Assembly: GCA_900299205.1 (NCBI GenBank)
Contig: OMIW01000091.1
Coordinates: forward strand, 1 to 44,970
Source of the DNA: Pseudomonadota bacterium
GTDB lineage: Bacteria; Bdellovibrionota_C; UBA2361; OMIW01
Reading direction: 5' to 3'
DNA length: 44,970 nucleotides
The notes below the pieces were generated by a model, which searched no databases, was not told where the DNA came from, and was given only the letters and a program-made list of their open reading frames with translations. Position 1 is the first letter of the stretch. The number at the start of each line of letters is the position of its first letter. The position numbers and the translations under genes were made by a program. Of this stretch, positions 22,127 through 31,909 are shown in pieces.

Positions 22127-22754
22127 AGGTCTTATTTTGGTACTGAGAAGGGTCTCGATTTAAATCTATCTCATTCGTCTCGGCTGAATACGATTGCAGC
22201 CTCCTCTTCCTTCATGAGCGTAACGGACATTAGAGGCGGCTCGCTCTGCTTCCAAAGATTGGTCAGCACTTAAATCGCGAACCCCTGTTGTTACTGGAGG
22301 ACTTAAAAAGCGGGGCAACAAAGGCCACCTTGAACAGACGGTAAGGTAAGGGGGAACGCCATAGATGTCAATTTAACGGGGGGGAATTCAGCCGAATCCG
22401 CAAAGAAATTTCAAAAAAGGCAAAAAAATGCTACTCAAAATCGGCAGGAACCGACCAGAAATCCCAGATCGATTATTTGGGCCTAAAGTGAATTGAGTTA
22501 GGCCCTGCCTGTTGCTTCGCTCGAGCCACTATGTTGTCTGCCCGCCCCCAAATACGGAACCGTCAAGACGTCACCACAGGAGTGCCGAAATGGCCCAACG
22601 GGGGAAGAGTGGTACACATCTTGCCGCGCCAGTCGACTTTCTCGATCATTGGGCTCTTCACTATTGATTTGTTTTTTAAAATGGCTTTCCAGACGATGCC
22701 CCTTCGGCATTCCGTTCTAATCTCATCATAGGCCCTTTTCTGCTGGTGGAGACA

Positions 22755-23750
22755 CTATTCAGCTATCAGCTCTACGAGGCGGCTCAATTCCTCCTCGGAA
22801 AAATAGTCAATCTCAATTCGACCTTTTCCACCGGCTGACGAGCGTATCGCCACCCTTGTCCCAAGGTGTCCTCGGAGCTGATCCTCGATGTGAGAAAATG
22901 GATTATCAGGAGTATTCGCCCCGTCGGCCATCAAGGACCGCTTTAGCGGCTTCTTGCTCTCCAGGATAATGACTCTGGCGACTATTGCCTCAACCGCTCG
23001 AACTGATAGACCTTCTTCAACGATCTTTCTTCCCAAATTCACCTGTGCCGCCGGCTCTTTGATGGTCAAAAGGGCCTTGGCATGCCCCATAGAGATTCGC
23101 GAATCCTCCAACATTGCCAAAACTTCGGGGGCGAGTTTGAGCAACCGCAAGTAGTTGGCGATACTCACTCGATTTTTTCCCACGGCCTCCGCCACCTGCT
23201 CCTGGGTTAGCTTAAATTCTCGAATCAGACGGTCATATGCGTACGCTTCCTCCACTGGAGTCAGCTGTTGGCGTTGGACATTTTCAACGAGAGCAATTTG
23301 CAGAAGCTCATATTCAGATAGTTCGCGAATTATCGCTGGAATCTCGCTTAAGCCGGCCCTCTGAGCCGCTCGCCACCGACGCTCCCCGGCTACAATTTCA
23401 AAACTTGAACCACGTGGTCGAACAAGTATTGGCTGGAGAATCCCCAGATTTTTAATTGATGCCGCAAGCTCATCAAGCTCTGATTCTGCGAAGAATTGGC
23501 GGGGCTGAGATGGATTGCCCTCCACCGAGCCTATCGGAAGAAACTTGACACTCCGAGCGCCCTCTTCGACCTCCGCACTTACCCCAGCATCTCCTAATGA
23601 CTCGACAGCGACCAATGGAGAGCTCACTCGAGCAGCGATGGATTCCTCTACAATGCGAGCGTTTGAACCATCCACCTGTAACGACACCGCCTCGGGCGAG
23701 ATCAGTGCGCTCAACCCCCTCCCCAACCCTCGCTTCTCCACTTTCATCAC
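22755..23750 (-). CDS. parB: chromosome partitioning protein ParB
   Basis: KRGLGRGLSALIS; NPSQPRQFF..ELDELAASIKNLGILQPILVRP; VAGERRWRAAQRAGL; ENVQRQQLTPVEEAYAY; HTH with QEQVAEAVGKNRVSIANYLRLLKL. Confidence 0.97.
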   Translation of the reverse strand: MMKVEKRGLGRGLSALISPEAVSLQVDGSNARIVEESIAARVSSPLVAVESLGDAGVSAEVEEGARSVKFLPIGSVEGNPSQPRQFFAESELDELAASIKNLGILQPILVRPRGSSFEIVAGERRWRAAQRAGLSEIPAIIRELSEYELLQIALVENVQRQQLTPVEEAYAYDRLIREFKLTQEQVAEAVGKNRVSIANYLRLLKLAPEVLAMLEDSRISMGHAKALLTIKEPAAQVNLGRKIVEEGLSVRAVEAIVARVIILESKKPLKRSLMADGANTPDNPFSHIEDQLRGHLGTRVAIRSSAGGKGRIEIDYFSEEELSRLVELIAE

Positions 23751-23789
23751 ATTCCCTTTTTAAATCTTTTATCCCGCCAATCAGAGTCC

Positions 23790-23805
23790 TGTTCCACGTG
23801 GAACA
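23790..23805. other. parS site 1 (TGTTCCACGTGGAACA)
   Basis: Perfect 16-bp palindrome of the ParB-binding parS type, in the parA-parB intergenic region. Confidence 0.93.
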
Positions 23806-23828
23806 TACTGGCACGGCTGGATAGCAAA

Positions 23829-24641
23829 TTACTCATTACCGACCGCCACCAGGCCAGAATTGCAGTTCGATGCCCACCCCATACGAGCAACTACTTCATC
23901 GGCTAGGATGTGATATGCTTTCCCCCCCGCAGAATGAGGATCATACCGACAAATCGGAAGACCATGACTAGGGCACTCGGACAGTCGTATATTTCTGGGT
24001 ATTCGCGTATTGAACATCTTGCCAGGAAAGAATTTGGCCGCCTCCGCCTCGACTTGGCCTGAAAGGTTAGTCCTCGCATCGAACATGGTCATCACAACCC
24101 CAAAAAGCTGGAGAGCTGGATTGAACGTTGCTTGAACGAATTGAATCGTCTTTGTCAGGGATGAGAGCCCTTCAAGAGCGTAATACTCAGCCTGGAGCGG
24201 GACCAAAACTCCTTGTGCAGCACCAAGAGCATTTAAGGTTAAGAGACCAGAGGACGGGGGACAGTCGATGAGGATTACGTCGAAGCTCGCCTGCACCCCC
24301 TTCAGCTCCGAGGTTAAAACAAGCTCTCTTCCATGCCGTTTTCCAACCTCTAGCTCAAGACTGACAAGGTCGCGCGAGGCGGGCACGACAAACAGACCCT
24401 CCATCGACGGACTCTCTATAATAATATCGGAAAGGGTCTTCTTGCCGAAGAACACATCATAGAGATCACTTCCCTCAGGAGGGAGATCGATACGGAGACC
24501 ACTTGAGGTACTGGCCTGAGGATCCATATCCACGAGAAGCACCCTTAATGATCGGAGAGCCAACTCCGCCGCGAGACTTACGGCGGTTGTGGTTTTCCCG
24601 ACCCCCCCCTTCTGATTGGCTATTGCAATGGTAATTGCCAC
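23829..24641 (-). CDS. parA: chromosome partitioning ATPase ParA/Soj
   Basis: IAIANQKGGVGKTTTAVSLAAELA deviant Walker A; VDMDPQASTSSGL; VILIDCPPSSGLLTLNAL. Confidence 0.97.
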   Translation of the reverse strand: MAITIAIANQKGGVGKTTTAVSLAAELALRSLRVLLVDMDPQASTSSGLRIDLPPEGSDLYDVFFGKKTLSDIIIESPSMEGLFVVPASRDLVSLELEVGKRHGRELVLTSELKGVQASFDVILIDCPPSSGLLTLNALGAAQGVLVPLQAEYYALEGLSSLTKTIQFVQATFNPALQLFGVVMTMFDARTNLSGQVEAEAAKFFPGKMFNTRIPRNIRLSECPSHGLPICRYDPHSAGGKAYHILADEVVARMGWASNCNSGLVAVGNE

Positions 24642-24765
24642 TCCATCCTCCCCACAACCTCACCCCGTGTATACCGCTCAGCACACCAAGTGGTACCAGA
24701 ATACGGGAAACAATACAATTGACTATAAGCATTTTCCAAAAATGACACGTCGGTTCCAAAAAGAC

Positions 24766-24781
24766 CGTTCCACGTGGAACA
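24766..24781. other. parS site 2 (CGTTCCACGTGGAACA)
   Basis: Perfect 14-bp core palindrome GTTCCACGTGGAAC upstream of parA; one outer base differs from site 1. Confidence 0.88.
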
Positions 24782-24809
24782 CCCTCGCCCCTCGAGCGGA
24801 GTCCGGCGA

Positions 24810-25997
24810 CTACCCCGCTCCCCGCGAAGAAGCAACCATCCCCCTTGAAACCCCCGCCATAACCTCCAAAAGTCGTTTTATTTGATCGCTGTCGTGCCGA
24901 ACAGAGATTACAAATCGGATAACGGATGTCCGAGACTGTCTCAGAACGGTTTCATCGAAATCACACCAAAATCCACCCTGGAGAAGAACCTCCCAGATTC
25001 GGTAGGCTTCTATCGCTGGGGGAAGAATAATCGATACGATAGGGAATCCACCCACAGACCGAGTATCAAATCCAAGCTCAGCCAGTCCCATCTCAAGCTG
25101 CCGTCGAAGGAGCTGTAGTCGCTCCGTCTCACCCGAAAGACCTCGCAGCAGGTCTATTGCAACGGGTATGCTCGCGGCCGTCCCCACGGAGAGCGGGGCC
25201 TCCTTGTGAACAGCTGGTGAACGGAGCCGAATCAGCTCGCAGAGATGTCCAGAACCGGCGATAACCCCCCCGCTGACTCCAAGTGCGGGCCCTACTCCTC
25301 CCACAATCGCAGCCGGGACTCCTCGAAGGCCGAGCAAATCGACGACTCCAGCGCATTGAGCACCCAGCAGACCAAGAGAAAATGTTTCATCAACAACAAC
25401 TCTATCGCCACGCTCCCTCGCTACTCTTTCGACCTCAGCCAGAGGTGCCATTACTCCAAGTTCAGGGTGGAGACCCTGGACCCAGAAAAGACGCTCTCCG
25501 GTCGATACCGGCGATACATGTCGTCGGGACAGCTGATCCAGGTAGCCATTTCGATACGTCACCACCGGAATACCTCCGACGCACGCTGCATCGAGTATTG
25601 GAGCGGCCCCCAACGTCTCATCGACGAACAAGATGTCCTGATCGGCAAGCGTGTTCAATACAAACGAAAAGATAGCTTGATTTCGGGAGCTCAAAAGAAG
25701 GGCGTCATCACAACCAAGAAAGCTTGCCAACGCCGATTCAGCCGCTCTGTGGTACCTCGTCCACCCCCCTCGGCTCAAGGATAGTCGACCTGCACCGCGC
25801 CCTGAAAACTCTTGATGTATTTTCCTGAAATCTCGACGACTCGAGAGGTCGAATACGTCCCAATTTGCGAAGTCGATGAGTCGCCGATTATCAAATTTAA
25901 CGAACGGGGTACTATCCTCCTCGATAGGCAAGAGCCGCCTCATGTCTCGACTGCGCTTCAAAAGTTGCAGTTCAACTCGGAGCCTCTCATCCCACAT
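24810..25997 (-). CDS. alpha-oxoamine synthase (AONS/KBL/SPT)-fold protein, probable pseudoenzyme
   Basis: Colinear with BioF: GAGRLSLSRGGWTRYHRAAESALASFLGCDDALLLSS...VVVDETFSLGLLG...IVGGVGPALGVSGGVI. PLP lysine position is proline. Confidence 0.8.
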   Translation of the reverse strand: MWDERLRVELQLLKRSRDMRRLLPIEEDSTPFVKFDNRRLIDFANWDVFDLSSRRDFRKIHQEFSGRGAGRLSLSRGGWTRYHRAAESALASFLGCDDALLLSSRNQAIFSFVLNTLADQDILFVDETLGAAPILDAACVGGIPVVTYRNGYLDQLSRRHVSPVSTGERLFWVQGLHPELGVMAPLAEVERVARERGDRVVVDETFSLGLLGAQCAGVVDLLGLRGVPAAIVGGVGPALGVSGGVIAGSGHLCELIRLRSPAVHKEAPLSVGTAASIPVAIDLLRGLSGETERLQLLRRQLEMGLAELGFDTRSVGGFPIVSIILPPAIEAYRIWEVLLQGGFWCDFDETVLRQSRTSVIRFVISVRHDSDQIKRLLEVMAGVSRGMVASSRGAG

Positions 25998-26106
25998 ACC
26001 GTATCCCCATCACCCGAAGATAAGCCCGTTTAAGGCAAGTAGTTTGCACCTGTCATAGAAAAACCGTGTGGAAGGACTGCGATAACGGGTAAGATGCTTC
26101 TGGACG

Positions 26107-27915
26107 ATGAACGGAGACATTTTTTCGTTTCAACATCCGTTATCCTACGGCTCTTTCAACGCAGTTCCCCTCACCGCTGTCCGATGCCCGCGAAAAACTA
26201 AAACCTCGGAGAAACCTCGGGTGACAATCCCAACAATCCCTCGAATCAATAGAGCGATGAAAAGCCTCCGTCGAGGTCGGGAGATTGTGCGAGTCCTCCT
26301 CAAGCATGGATTTGCCGAGACGCTCAGTGACTCAGGCCTGGCAAAATGGGCGAAAGATACCCTCGAGATGGATCTATTTTCCGTCTCACCCGAGGAGCAA
26401 AAACTATCCCGAAATCAAAGGATTCGGAGAGTTATCGAGGATCTAGGTCCCACCTTCATAAAAATCGGCCAGATTCTCAGCACTCGTCCCGACCTTCTTC
26501 CAATCGACCTAGTTGACGAGCTAAAAAAACTCCAGAGCGATGTCGCACCGGTGCCTTTTGAAAAAATAAATGATGCCCTCCTCCAGGAATTCGGGGATCG
26601 ATTATCCACCCTCTTCACATTCATAGATCCCAAGCCCCTGGGTTCTGCCTCCCTCGCTCAGACCCATCGCGCTCGCCTCAATTCTGGAGAAACCGTTGTA
26701 CTAAAGATCCTACGCCCGGGGATCCGGTCACAACTTGAGGCGGATATCGCTATCTTGAGAGAGATCGCACGCCTGACCGAATCACAATTTTCAAATCTCG
26801 GATTCAGTCCCCTCGATGTATGCGCAGAATTTACTGCCGAGCTGGAGCGAGAAACCGACTACTTTCGAGAGGCGACCTCCACCGAACGACTATCGGCTCT
26901 CTTTCTATCTGACCCAGGGGTTCGTTTTCCGAGAGTTTACCGTCACGCATCGACCTCAAATGTGCTTGCCCTTGAGGAGGTTGAAGGAATACTGATATCT
27001 CATTCCGACCCCTCCTCTATCGATCCAAAAATCCGTCGGAAGGCCGTAGAAAACGCTACGCGAGCGGTATTTAAGCAGTGTCTTGAATACGGTTTTTTTC
27101 ACGCAGATCCTCATCCAGGCAACATCTTCATTCTTCCTGATGGTGCCATTTGCTTCGTTGATTGTGGTATGACGGGCCATCTTGAAGAACGAACCTCTCA
27201 GGACATAGCTCGACTCTGCAGCGGTATAGTGACGTCTGACCTCGATGAAATAATCGAGGTTGTACGTTCATTAACCTCGGCAGACCCCGGAGTAATGCGA
27301 AGTAGATCTTTTCGGAACGATCTGTGGCAATTGGTGAGTCAGTTCCAGCACGGAACCCTCGAGAGCCTCAACATCGGTGCTTTACTATCTGAGTTTTTCT
27401 CACTACTCCGCCGATATCATATTCGCTGTCCTAGCGATCTTGTTTATCTGATAAAGGCTCTCACCACTATTGAAGCCGTGGCTGCATCACTCGACCCTTC
27501 GTTTGACCTCATTGATTACGTCTATCCGTACCTTGAACAATTGATTCGGAAACGGTACGGCCCTGGCGCAATAGCTCGTCGAACACGACGCTCCATGGCC
27601 GGATATTTTGAGCTTCTCGAGGATCTTCCGAAACATCTTCAAAATCTTATCGACCAACTTCTTAATGATCGCTTTCAAGTGCACCTCGAACATCGGGGGC
27701 TACATGACCTCACCGATACACTCGTTAGTGTGGGCAGAAAGCTCTCTTCAGCGGTCACCCTTGCAGCTCTTCTCGTTGGCTCCTCTATACTCATACTGGC
27801 AGATAACATGAGGGGAGCCGGCCCCTCTATTGCGAGTGCAATTGGAGCTATCGGTTACGCCATCAGCTCTGCGGCTGCACTGTCAAGCATGATCGCGTTC
27901 TGGCGAGGTCGCTAG
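26107..27915 (+). CDS. UbiB/ABC1/AarF-family kinase-like protein
   Basis: FIKIGQILSTRPDLLP (KxGQ), GSASLAQTHRARLNSGETVVLKILRPGI, FFHADPHPGNIFILPDGAICFVDCGMTG; two C-terminal TM segments. True start may be ATG 26257. Confidence 0.92.
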   Translation: MNGDIFSFQHPLSYGSFNAVPLTAVRCPRKTKTSEKPRVTIPTIPRINRAMKSLRRGREIVRVLLKHGFAETLSDSGLAKWAKDTLEMDLFSVSPEEQKLSRNQRIRRVIEDLGPTFIKIGQILSTRPDLLPIDLVDELKKLQSDVAPVPFEKINDALLQEFGDRLSTLFTFIDPKPLGSASLAQTHRARLNSGETVVLKILRPGIRSQLEADIAILREIARLTESQFSNLGFSPLDVCAEFTAELERETDYFREATSTERLSALFLSDPGVRFPRVYRHASTSNVLALEEVEGILISHSDPSSIDPKIRRKAVENATRAVFKQCLEYGFFHADPHPGNIFILPDGAICFVDCGMTGHLEERTSQDIARLCSGIVTSDLDEIIEVVRSLTSADPGVMRSRSFRNDLWQLVSQFQHGTLESLNIGALLSEFFSLLRRYHIRCPSDLVYLIKALTTIEAVAASLDPSFDLIDYVYPYLEQLIRKRYGPGAIARRTRRSMAGYFELLEDLPKHLQNLIDQLLNDRFQVHLEHRGLHDLTDTLVSVGRKLSSAVTLAALLVGSSILILADNMRGAGPSIASAIGAIGYAISSAAALSSMIAFWRGR

Positions 27916-27960
27916 GGGTCGAACAACTTATCAACGAGGAGTACAGAGAAATTTATCCGC

Positions 27961-28614
27961 TCAGTTCGGTGGCTGAGGGTCAAGACGCTCTGCTGCCCGC
28001 CGGAGGGCACTTGCAAGCAATGATCCGGTCTTCGAGGCTGCCTGCATCGCGACCTCCTGGGGAATCTCCATAGCCGCCTGGAGAAGCGATTGGACGAGAG
28101 GCATCACCTTCATCGCAATACGGCCGAGATGCATCCGAATCTCTGAGACCTCAAACCGAGCCTCTTGGCTTAACTGTCCCACATACTTGGATACAATTTC
28201 ACCGAATAGCTGCGTCAAGCTAAAAAGCTCCGCCGAGAAATCCCGAATCTCCTGCCCTGCGACTTGATCGCCCCGCCCCATTGCCTCCCTCACTGTGTAC
28301 TGGAAAGCCGTCAGGACAGAGACCATTACCTCCTCAAGATCTCCGAGCACAGCCTCAAGTCTCTCTCGCTGTTCACCCGGCGCAACCGCCACCACCCCCT
28401 TCATTGAACCTTCAAAAACTGCCAAAAGCACCCTCGGAAGTGCGGTTAAGGCTCCTCCTCCCTCACAAACCGCACGATGTATCACCCCTGTGATCCGTTT
28501 TGCAATATCCTTACCATCGCGCACTATCGAAGATACTTCGTCACGGATAGCCGAATCTCCTCCTTCGGCTCCCCTCTCTGTTCCCTCGCCTGTTTTATCT
28601 TGGGTCATAACCAC
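27961..28614 (-). CDS. hypothetical helical protein (217 aa)
   Basis: Intact ORF directly downstream of prfB on the same strand; no family recognised with confidence. Confidence 0.6.
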   Translation of the reverse strand: MVMTQDKTGEGTERGAEGGDSAIRDEVSSIVRDGKDIAKRITGVIHRAVCEGGGALTALPRVLLAVFEGSMKGVVAVAPGEQRERLEAVLGDLEEVMVSVLTAFQYTVREAMGRGDQVAGQEIRDFSAELFSLTQLFGEIVSKYVGQLSQEARFEVSEIRMHLGRIAMKVMPLVQSLLQAAMEIPQEVAMQAASKTGSLLASALRRAAERLDPQPPN

Positions 28615-28634
28615 CAGCTCCTTTTAAAGTATGC

Positions 28635-29781
28635 CTAAGACTTTTCACTCATAAGATAAGCCTCTATGAAGCGGTCTATCTCTCCATCAAGAACTCCTTC
28701 CACATCTGAAGTCTCGAATTGGGTTCTCAGGTCCTTCACCATCCGATAAGGCTGCAAAACATAAGACCGAACCTGACTGCCAAAATCTATCGATTGGCGG
28801 GCTCCTTTAACTTGCTCAATTTTCTGCTCCTGAATCAGCCGTTCGCGCTCAAAGAGCTTCGCCTTGAGCACCTTGAGCGCTCGGGCTTTATTCTTGTGCT
28901 GCGACCGCTCGTTCTGACAGGCGACAACGATCCCCGTCGGAAGGTGAGTAATTCGCACCGCTGAGTCTGTTTTATTAACATGCTGGCCACCCGCACCGGA
29001 GGAACGATAAGTATCAATTTTTAGGTCTGTTTCAGAGATTTCGATTTCAATCTCCTCCTCAATATCCGGAGCCACTGACAGCGAAGCAAATGATGTGTGA
29101 CGGCGAGCGTTCGAGTCAAATGGCGAAATCCGTACAAGGCGGTGTACTCCAGCCTCAGCGCGGAGGTGCCCATAGGCGTAGGGCCCCCTCACAAGAAGGG
29201 TTGCACTCTTGATGCCTGCCACTTCTCCAGCCTGAAAATCGAGTTCCTCGACGGAGAACCCCTTCCGCTCGGCCCATCGTGTGTACATCCGAAGGAGCAT
29301 CAGGGCCCAATCTTGCGCCTCTGTGCCTCCAGAGCCTCCGTTAAACTCAATGATCGCGTCGGACTTATCGAACTCCCCCCGCATCATACGCCGGAACTCA
29401 AGGGCCCCCACCTCGTGCTCAAGCCTGGCGAGCAGCTGGATGGTCTCTCTCTTGAGCTCCTCGTCATCCGCTTCAAGAGCGAGCTCCAGAGATGCCTGAA
29501 TATCGCCGAAGAGTGCCTCTGCCCCGACAACGACCCCGATATCCTCCTTCAAGCCTGCGATCTCTCGCATAACTTCCCGCGCCCGGTCCTGATCGTCCCA
29601 CAATGACGACCCACGAGCTGACCCAGCTTGGGACGATTCCCCCTCAACCTGAGCCTCGAGCTCCCTCATCCGCTCCCGCTTTCCATCGAGGTCAAAGATA
29701 CCCCCTCAGAGCCTGCATTCGGCCCTGTAGGTTCAAAAGTTTCGCTCGCACATCTGACGCTTCAAAAATATTAGCCACCAT
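28635..29781 (-). CDS. prfB: peptide chain release factor 2, expressed via +1 programmed frameshift
   Basis: SPFDSNARRHTSFASLSV and SSGAGGQHVNKTDSAVRITHLPTGI. The short upstream ORF from ATG 29781 (MVANIFEASDVRAKLLNLQGRMQALRGYL-UGA) joins the main frame by +1 shift at CTTTGAC. Confidence 0.95.
29691..29706 (-). promoter_or_regulatory. prfB programmed +1 frameshift signal AGGGGGTATCTTTGAC
   Basis: Internal SD-like AGGGGG, slippery CTT and in-frame UGA followed by C, as in the canonical RF2 autoregulatory site. Confidence 0.95.
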
Positions 29782-30078
29782 GTATCTTCTTCCTTAATCC
29801 GAATTCTGGGTGCAGATAAAAAAGCTCTTCCTTATTGTCTCTGAAATCTTTGATTAACGCCAATCAAGTATCAATTAAAAAGGCTGGATTATCAAAGCCT
29901 TCCATCTCCAATCATCACCTTGTTAGAAAAATGAATCCTCCAAAGCCCCTCCTTAATTCCGATGGATTAGGAATATTAGCTAAGCATATCTCTTCAAAAA
30001 AAGTCGCGCTTCAGAATATCTAGTAGTCACTCTTTTTACCCGATACACCTCCCAGAACCGGAGAGGTAGTTTTACGAC

Positions 30079-30546
30079 ATGAAAAAAACCCATATTCTTC
30101 GACAAAACGGTGCCACGTTGCTCGAGTTGCTTGGGGTCCTGTCTATCCTGAGTCTGGCTTTTACAATTGGAGGCGTCCACCTTGCCTCTATTCAGAAAAG
30201 CTTCCGAAATGGCTCAATAAAGCAGCTTATTCGAGATGACCTCCTACTAGCCGAATCCAAATCCATAGCCGAAAGGGCTCGAGTAATATTTCGTGAGACG
30301 CCCAACGGCTATCAGGTCGGCTTTGACTATCCACCTTACTCTGGAACAGGCCAGATCGACACCGTAAGTCCACTCGATATTCGTCGGACCGTGTCATCAG
30401 AAGTAAAAATTTCAATTGAGCCCCTCGGCCGGATTATTTTTGATTCGAGGGGAAATGTAATCGATGGAACCACCGGGGACCGGACGACCGGATTGATTCG
30501 GGTTACATCGTCCGACAAACCGTTATTGTCTGAGATTGTAGGATGA
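30079..30546 (+). CDS. type IV minor prepilin, FimT/GspH-like
   Basis: Prepilin peptidase motif QNG|ATLLELLGVLSILSLAF with Glu+5; cluster context. Confidence 0.82.
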   Translation: MKKTHILRQNGATLLELLGVLSILSLAFTIGGVHLASIQKSFRNGSIKQLIRDDLLLAESKSIAERARVIFRETPNGYQVGFDYPPYSGTGQIDTVSPLDIRRTVSSEVKISIEPLGRIIFDSRGNVIDGTTGDRTTGLIRVTSSDKPLLSEIVG

Positions 30547-31013
30547 AACGAGAGATTCTTTCGGCTAACAAACCCCTTAAGACGAACCAGAGGATTAGTC
30601 CTATCACAGTTGAGGAATCCATCAGGTCACCAAAGTTTAAACAGAAGGGATTTTCGTTGTTTGAGCTGCTCATATCGATTGGACTTCTTGGCACTATCTC
30701 AATTGGACTCGCCAGGAGTTTTGCCACCGCTTCGGCGATAATAAAAGGTTCGGACCTCTCGGCAATCCAGAGTCAGCTTGCTTTGACAAAATTGGAGGAA
30801 ATAGCCGGAAGAAATCCCTCGACTATTTCAACGGGTGAAGAGATTGAAGGTGAAATTCACCGAGGTGGAATGTCATTCAAGCGGGTAACTCTGATTACAG
30901 CGCTAAGCGATACCGCATTGAAAGTTTCTGTCTCTGTTGCGGCGAATTATCCCGGTTTTAAAGAAAAACCTATTGTCTATGACGGTGTGTTTAATCAGTC
31001 AGGTTTGAGATGA
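30543..31013 (+). CDS. type IV minor prepilin, PilV-like
   Basis: KG|FSLFELLISIGLLGTISIGLARS; ATGA overlap with upstream gene. Confidence 0.8.
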   Translation: MKREILSANKPLKTNQRISPITVEESIRSPKFKQKGFSLFELLISIGLLGTISIGLARSFATASAIIKGSDLSAIQSQLALTKLEEIAGRNPSTISTGEEIEGEIHRGGMSFKRVTLITALSDTALKVSVSVAANYPGFKEKPIVYDGVFNQSGLR

Positions 31014-31909
31014 AGAAGAAAGGGCTTCCAAGATTTGTTCACTTAAAAAACTTCTCACTTCGTGAGAGAGGAGAAACATTTGTCGGTTTTCTAGTGGCCA
31101 CTATGATCGGTGCTCTTGTCATCGCCGGCTCAGCCTCGAGCTTCACATTTTCCATGAGAACTCTCTCTGATCGCCTCATAATATCAGATGCGAATAACCA
31201 CGCGCGAAAAATAGTGCATCTGATTGCCTCCGACCTTCGAGGAATCGGCTCCGGAATGCCGCTCATGACTCCCCGTTTTGACCCTGCAGACCCCGCCATC
31301 GGAGGTGCCGGTCTTCCGATATTAACTGACTCCAGTAGAGACCAGGTGCGTTATCGTTTAAACGATTATGGCCGTTTCAGCAGCCTTAACGCCACATTCA
31401 ACCCCGCCACTGAATCGGCAATCTCCGTTCTGTCAACCGAGAGCTTCCACCCTGGTGCGATAATTTACATTTCAAATATCACAAGTGAATTCTCCCAAAG
31501 TTCTACGATAGGCGGCGCTCGGGCGAGAGTGGTAAACGTGGGGCCCACAACCGTTTCGGTTGATGAAGTAAAATCGGGAGGAGGGACCATTTTCAATCCG
31601 GGAAGCCTCGTCGAAGCGGTTTCCGAGGTATCGATTTCCTGCCCCCATTCAGCCGGTATTTCCCGGACTTCAGGTGATTATTCCCAAAGTCTATCAAAGC
31701 AGGGTAGCTGTAACTTTGTTTATCTTGATTCTTTCGGAGGAGAGATTGAGCCTCCTCTGACCATCGAATCAATAAGATCCTCTTTGACGAGCATTCGTGT
31801 CTCGGTCTCCGCGTCAGGCCGCCGACCGCTCAAGAGTGGCACTACCTATACCGCCCAAGCGTCCGAAACCGTTGCTCTTCGTAATCTTATTCTCGCGAGG
31901 AACGCATGA
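31010..31909 (+). CDS. type IV minor prepilin, PilW-like (no Glu+5)
   Basis: ERG|ETFVGFLVATMIGALVIAGSA hydrophobic N-terminal helix; RKIVHLIASDLRGIGSGM; ATGA overlap. Confidence 0.75.
   Translation: MKKKGLPRFVHLKNFSLRERGETFVGFLVATMIGALVIAGSASSFTFSMRTLSDRLIISDANNHARKIVHLIASDLRGIGSGMPLMTPRFDPADPAIGGAGLPILTDSSRDQVRYRLNDYGRFSSLNATFNPATESAISVLSTESFHPGAIIYISNITSEFSQSSTIGGARARVVNVGPTTVSVDEVKSGGGTIFNPGSLVEAVSEVSISCPHSAGISRTSGDYSQSLSKQGSCNFVYLDSFGGEIEPPLTIESIRSSLTSIRVSVSASGRRPLKSGTTYTAQASETVALRNLILARNA

Noticed and set aside
25245-25784. 179-aa plus-strand ORF
   Set aside because: Antisense to the alpha-oxoamine-synthase-like gene; no recognisable protein features.
29097-29606. 169-aa plus-strand ORF
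   Set aside because: Antisense shadow of prfB.
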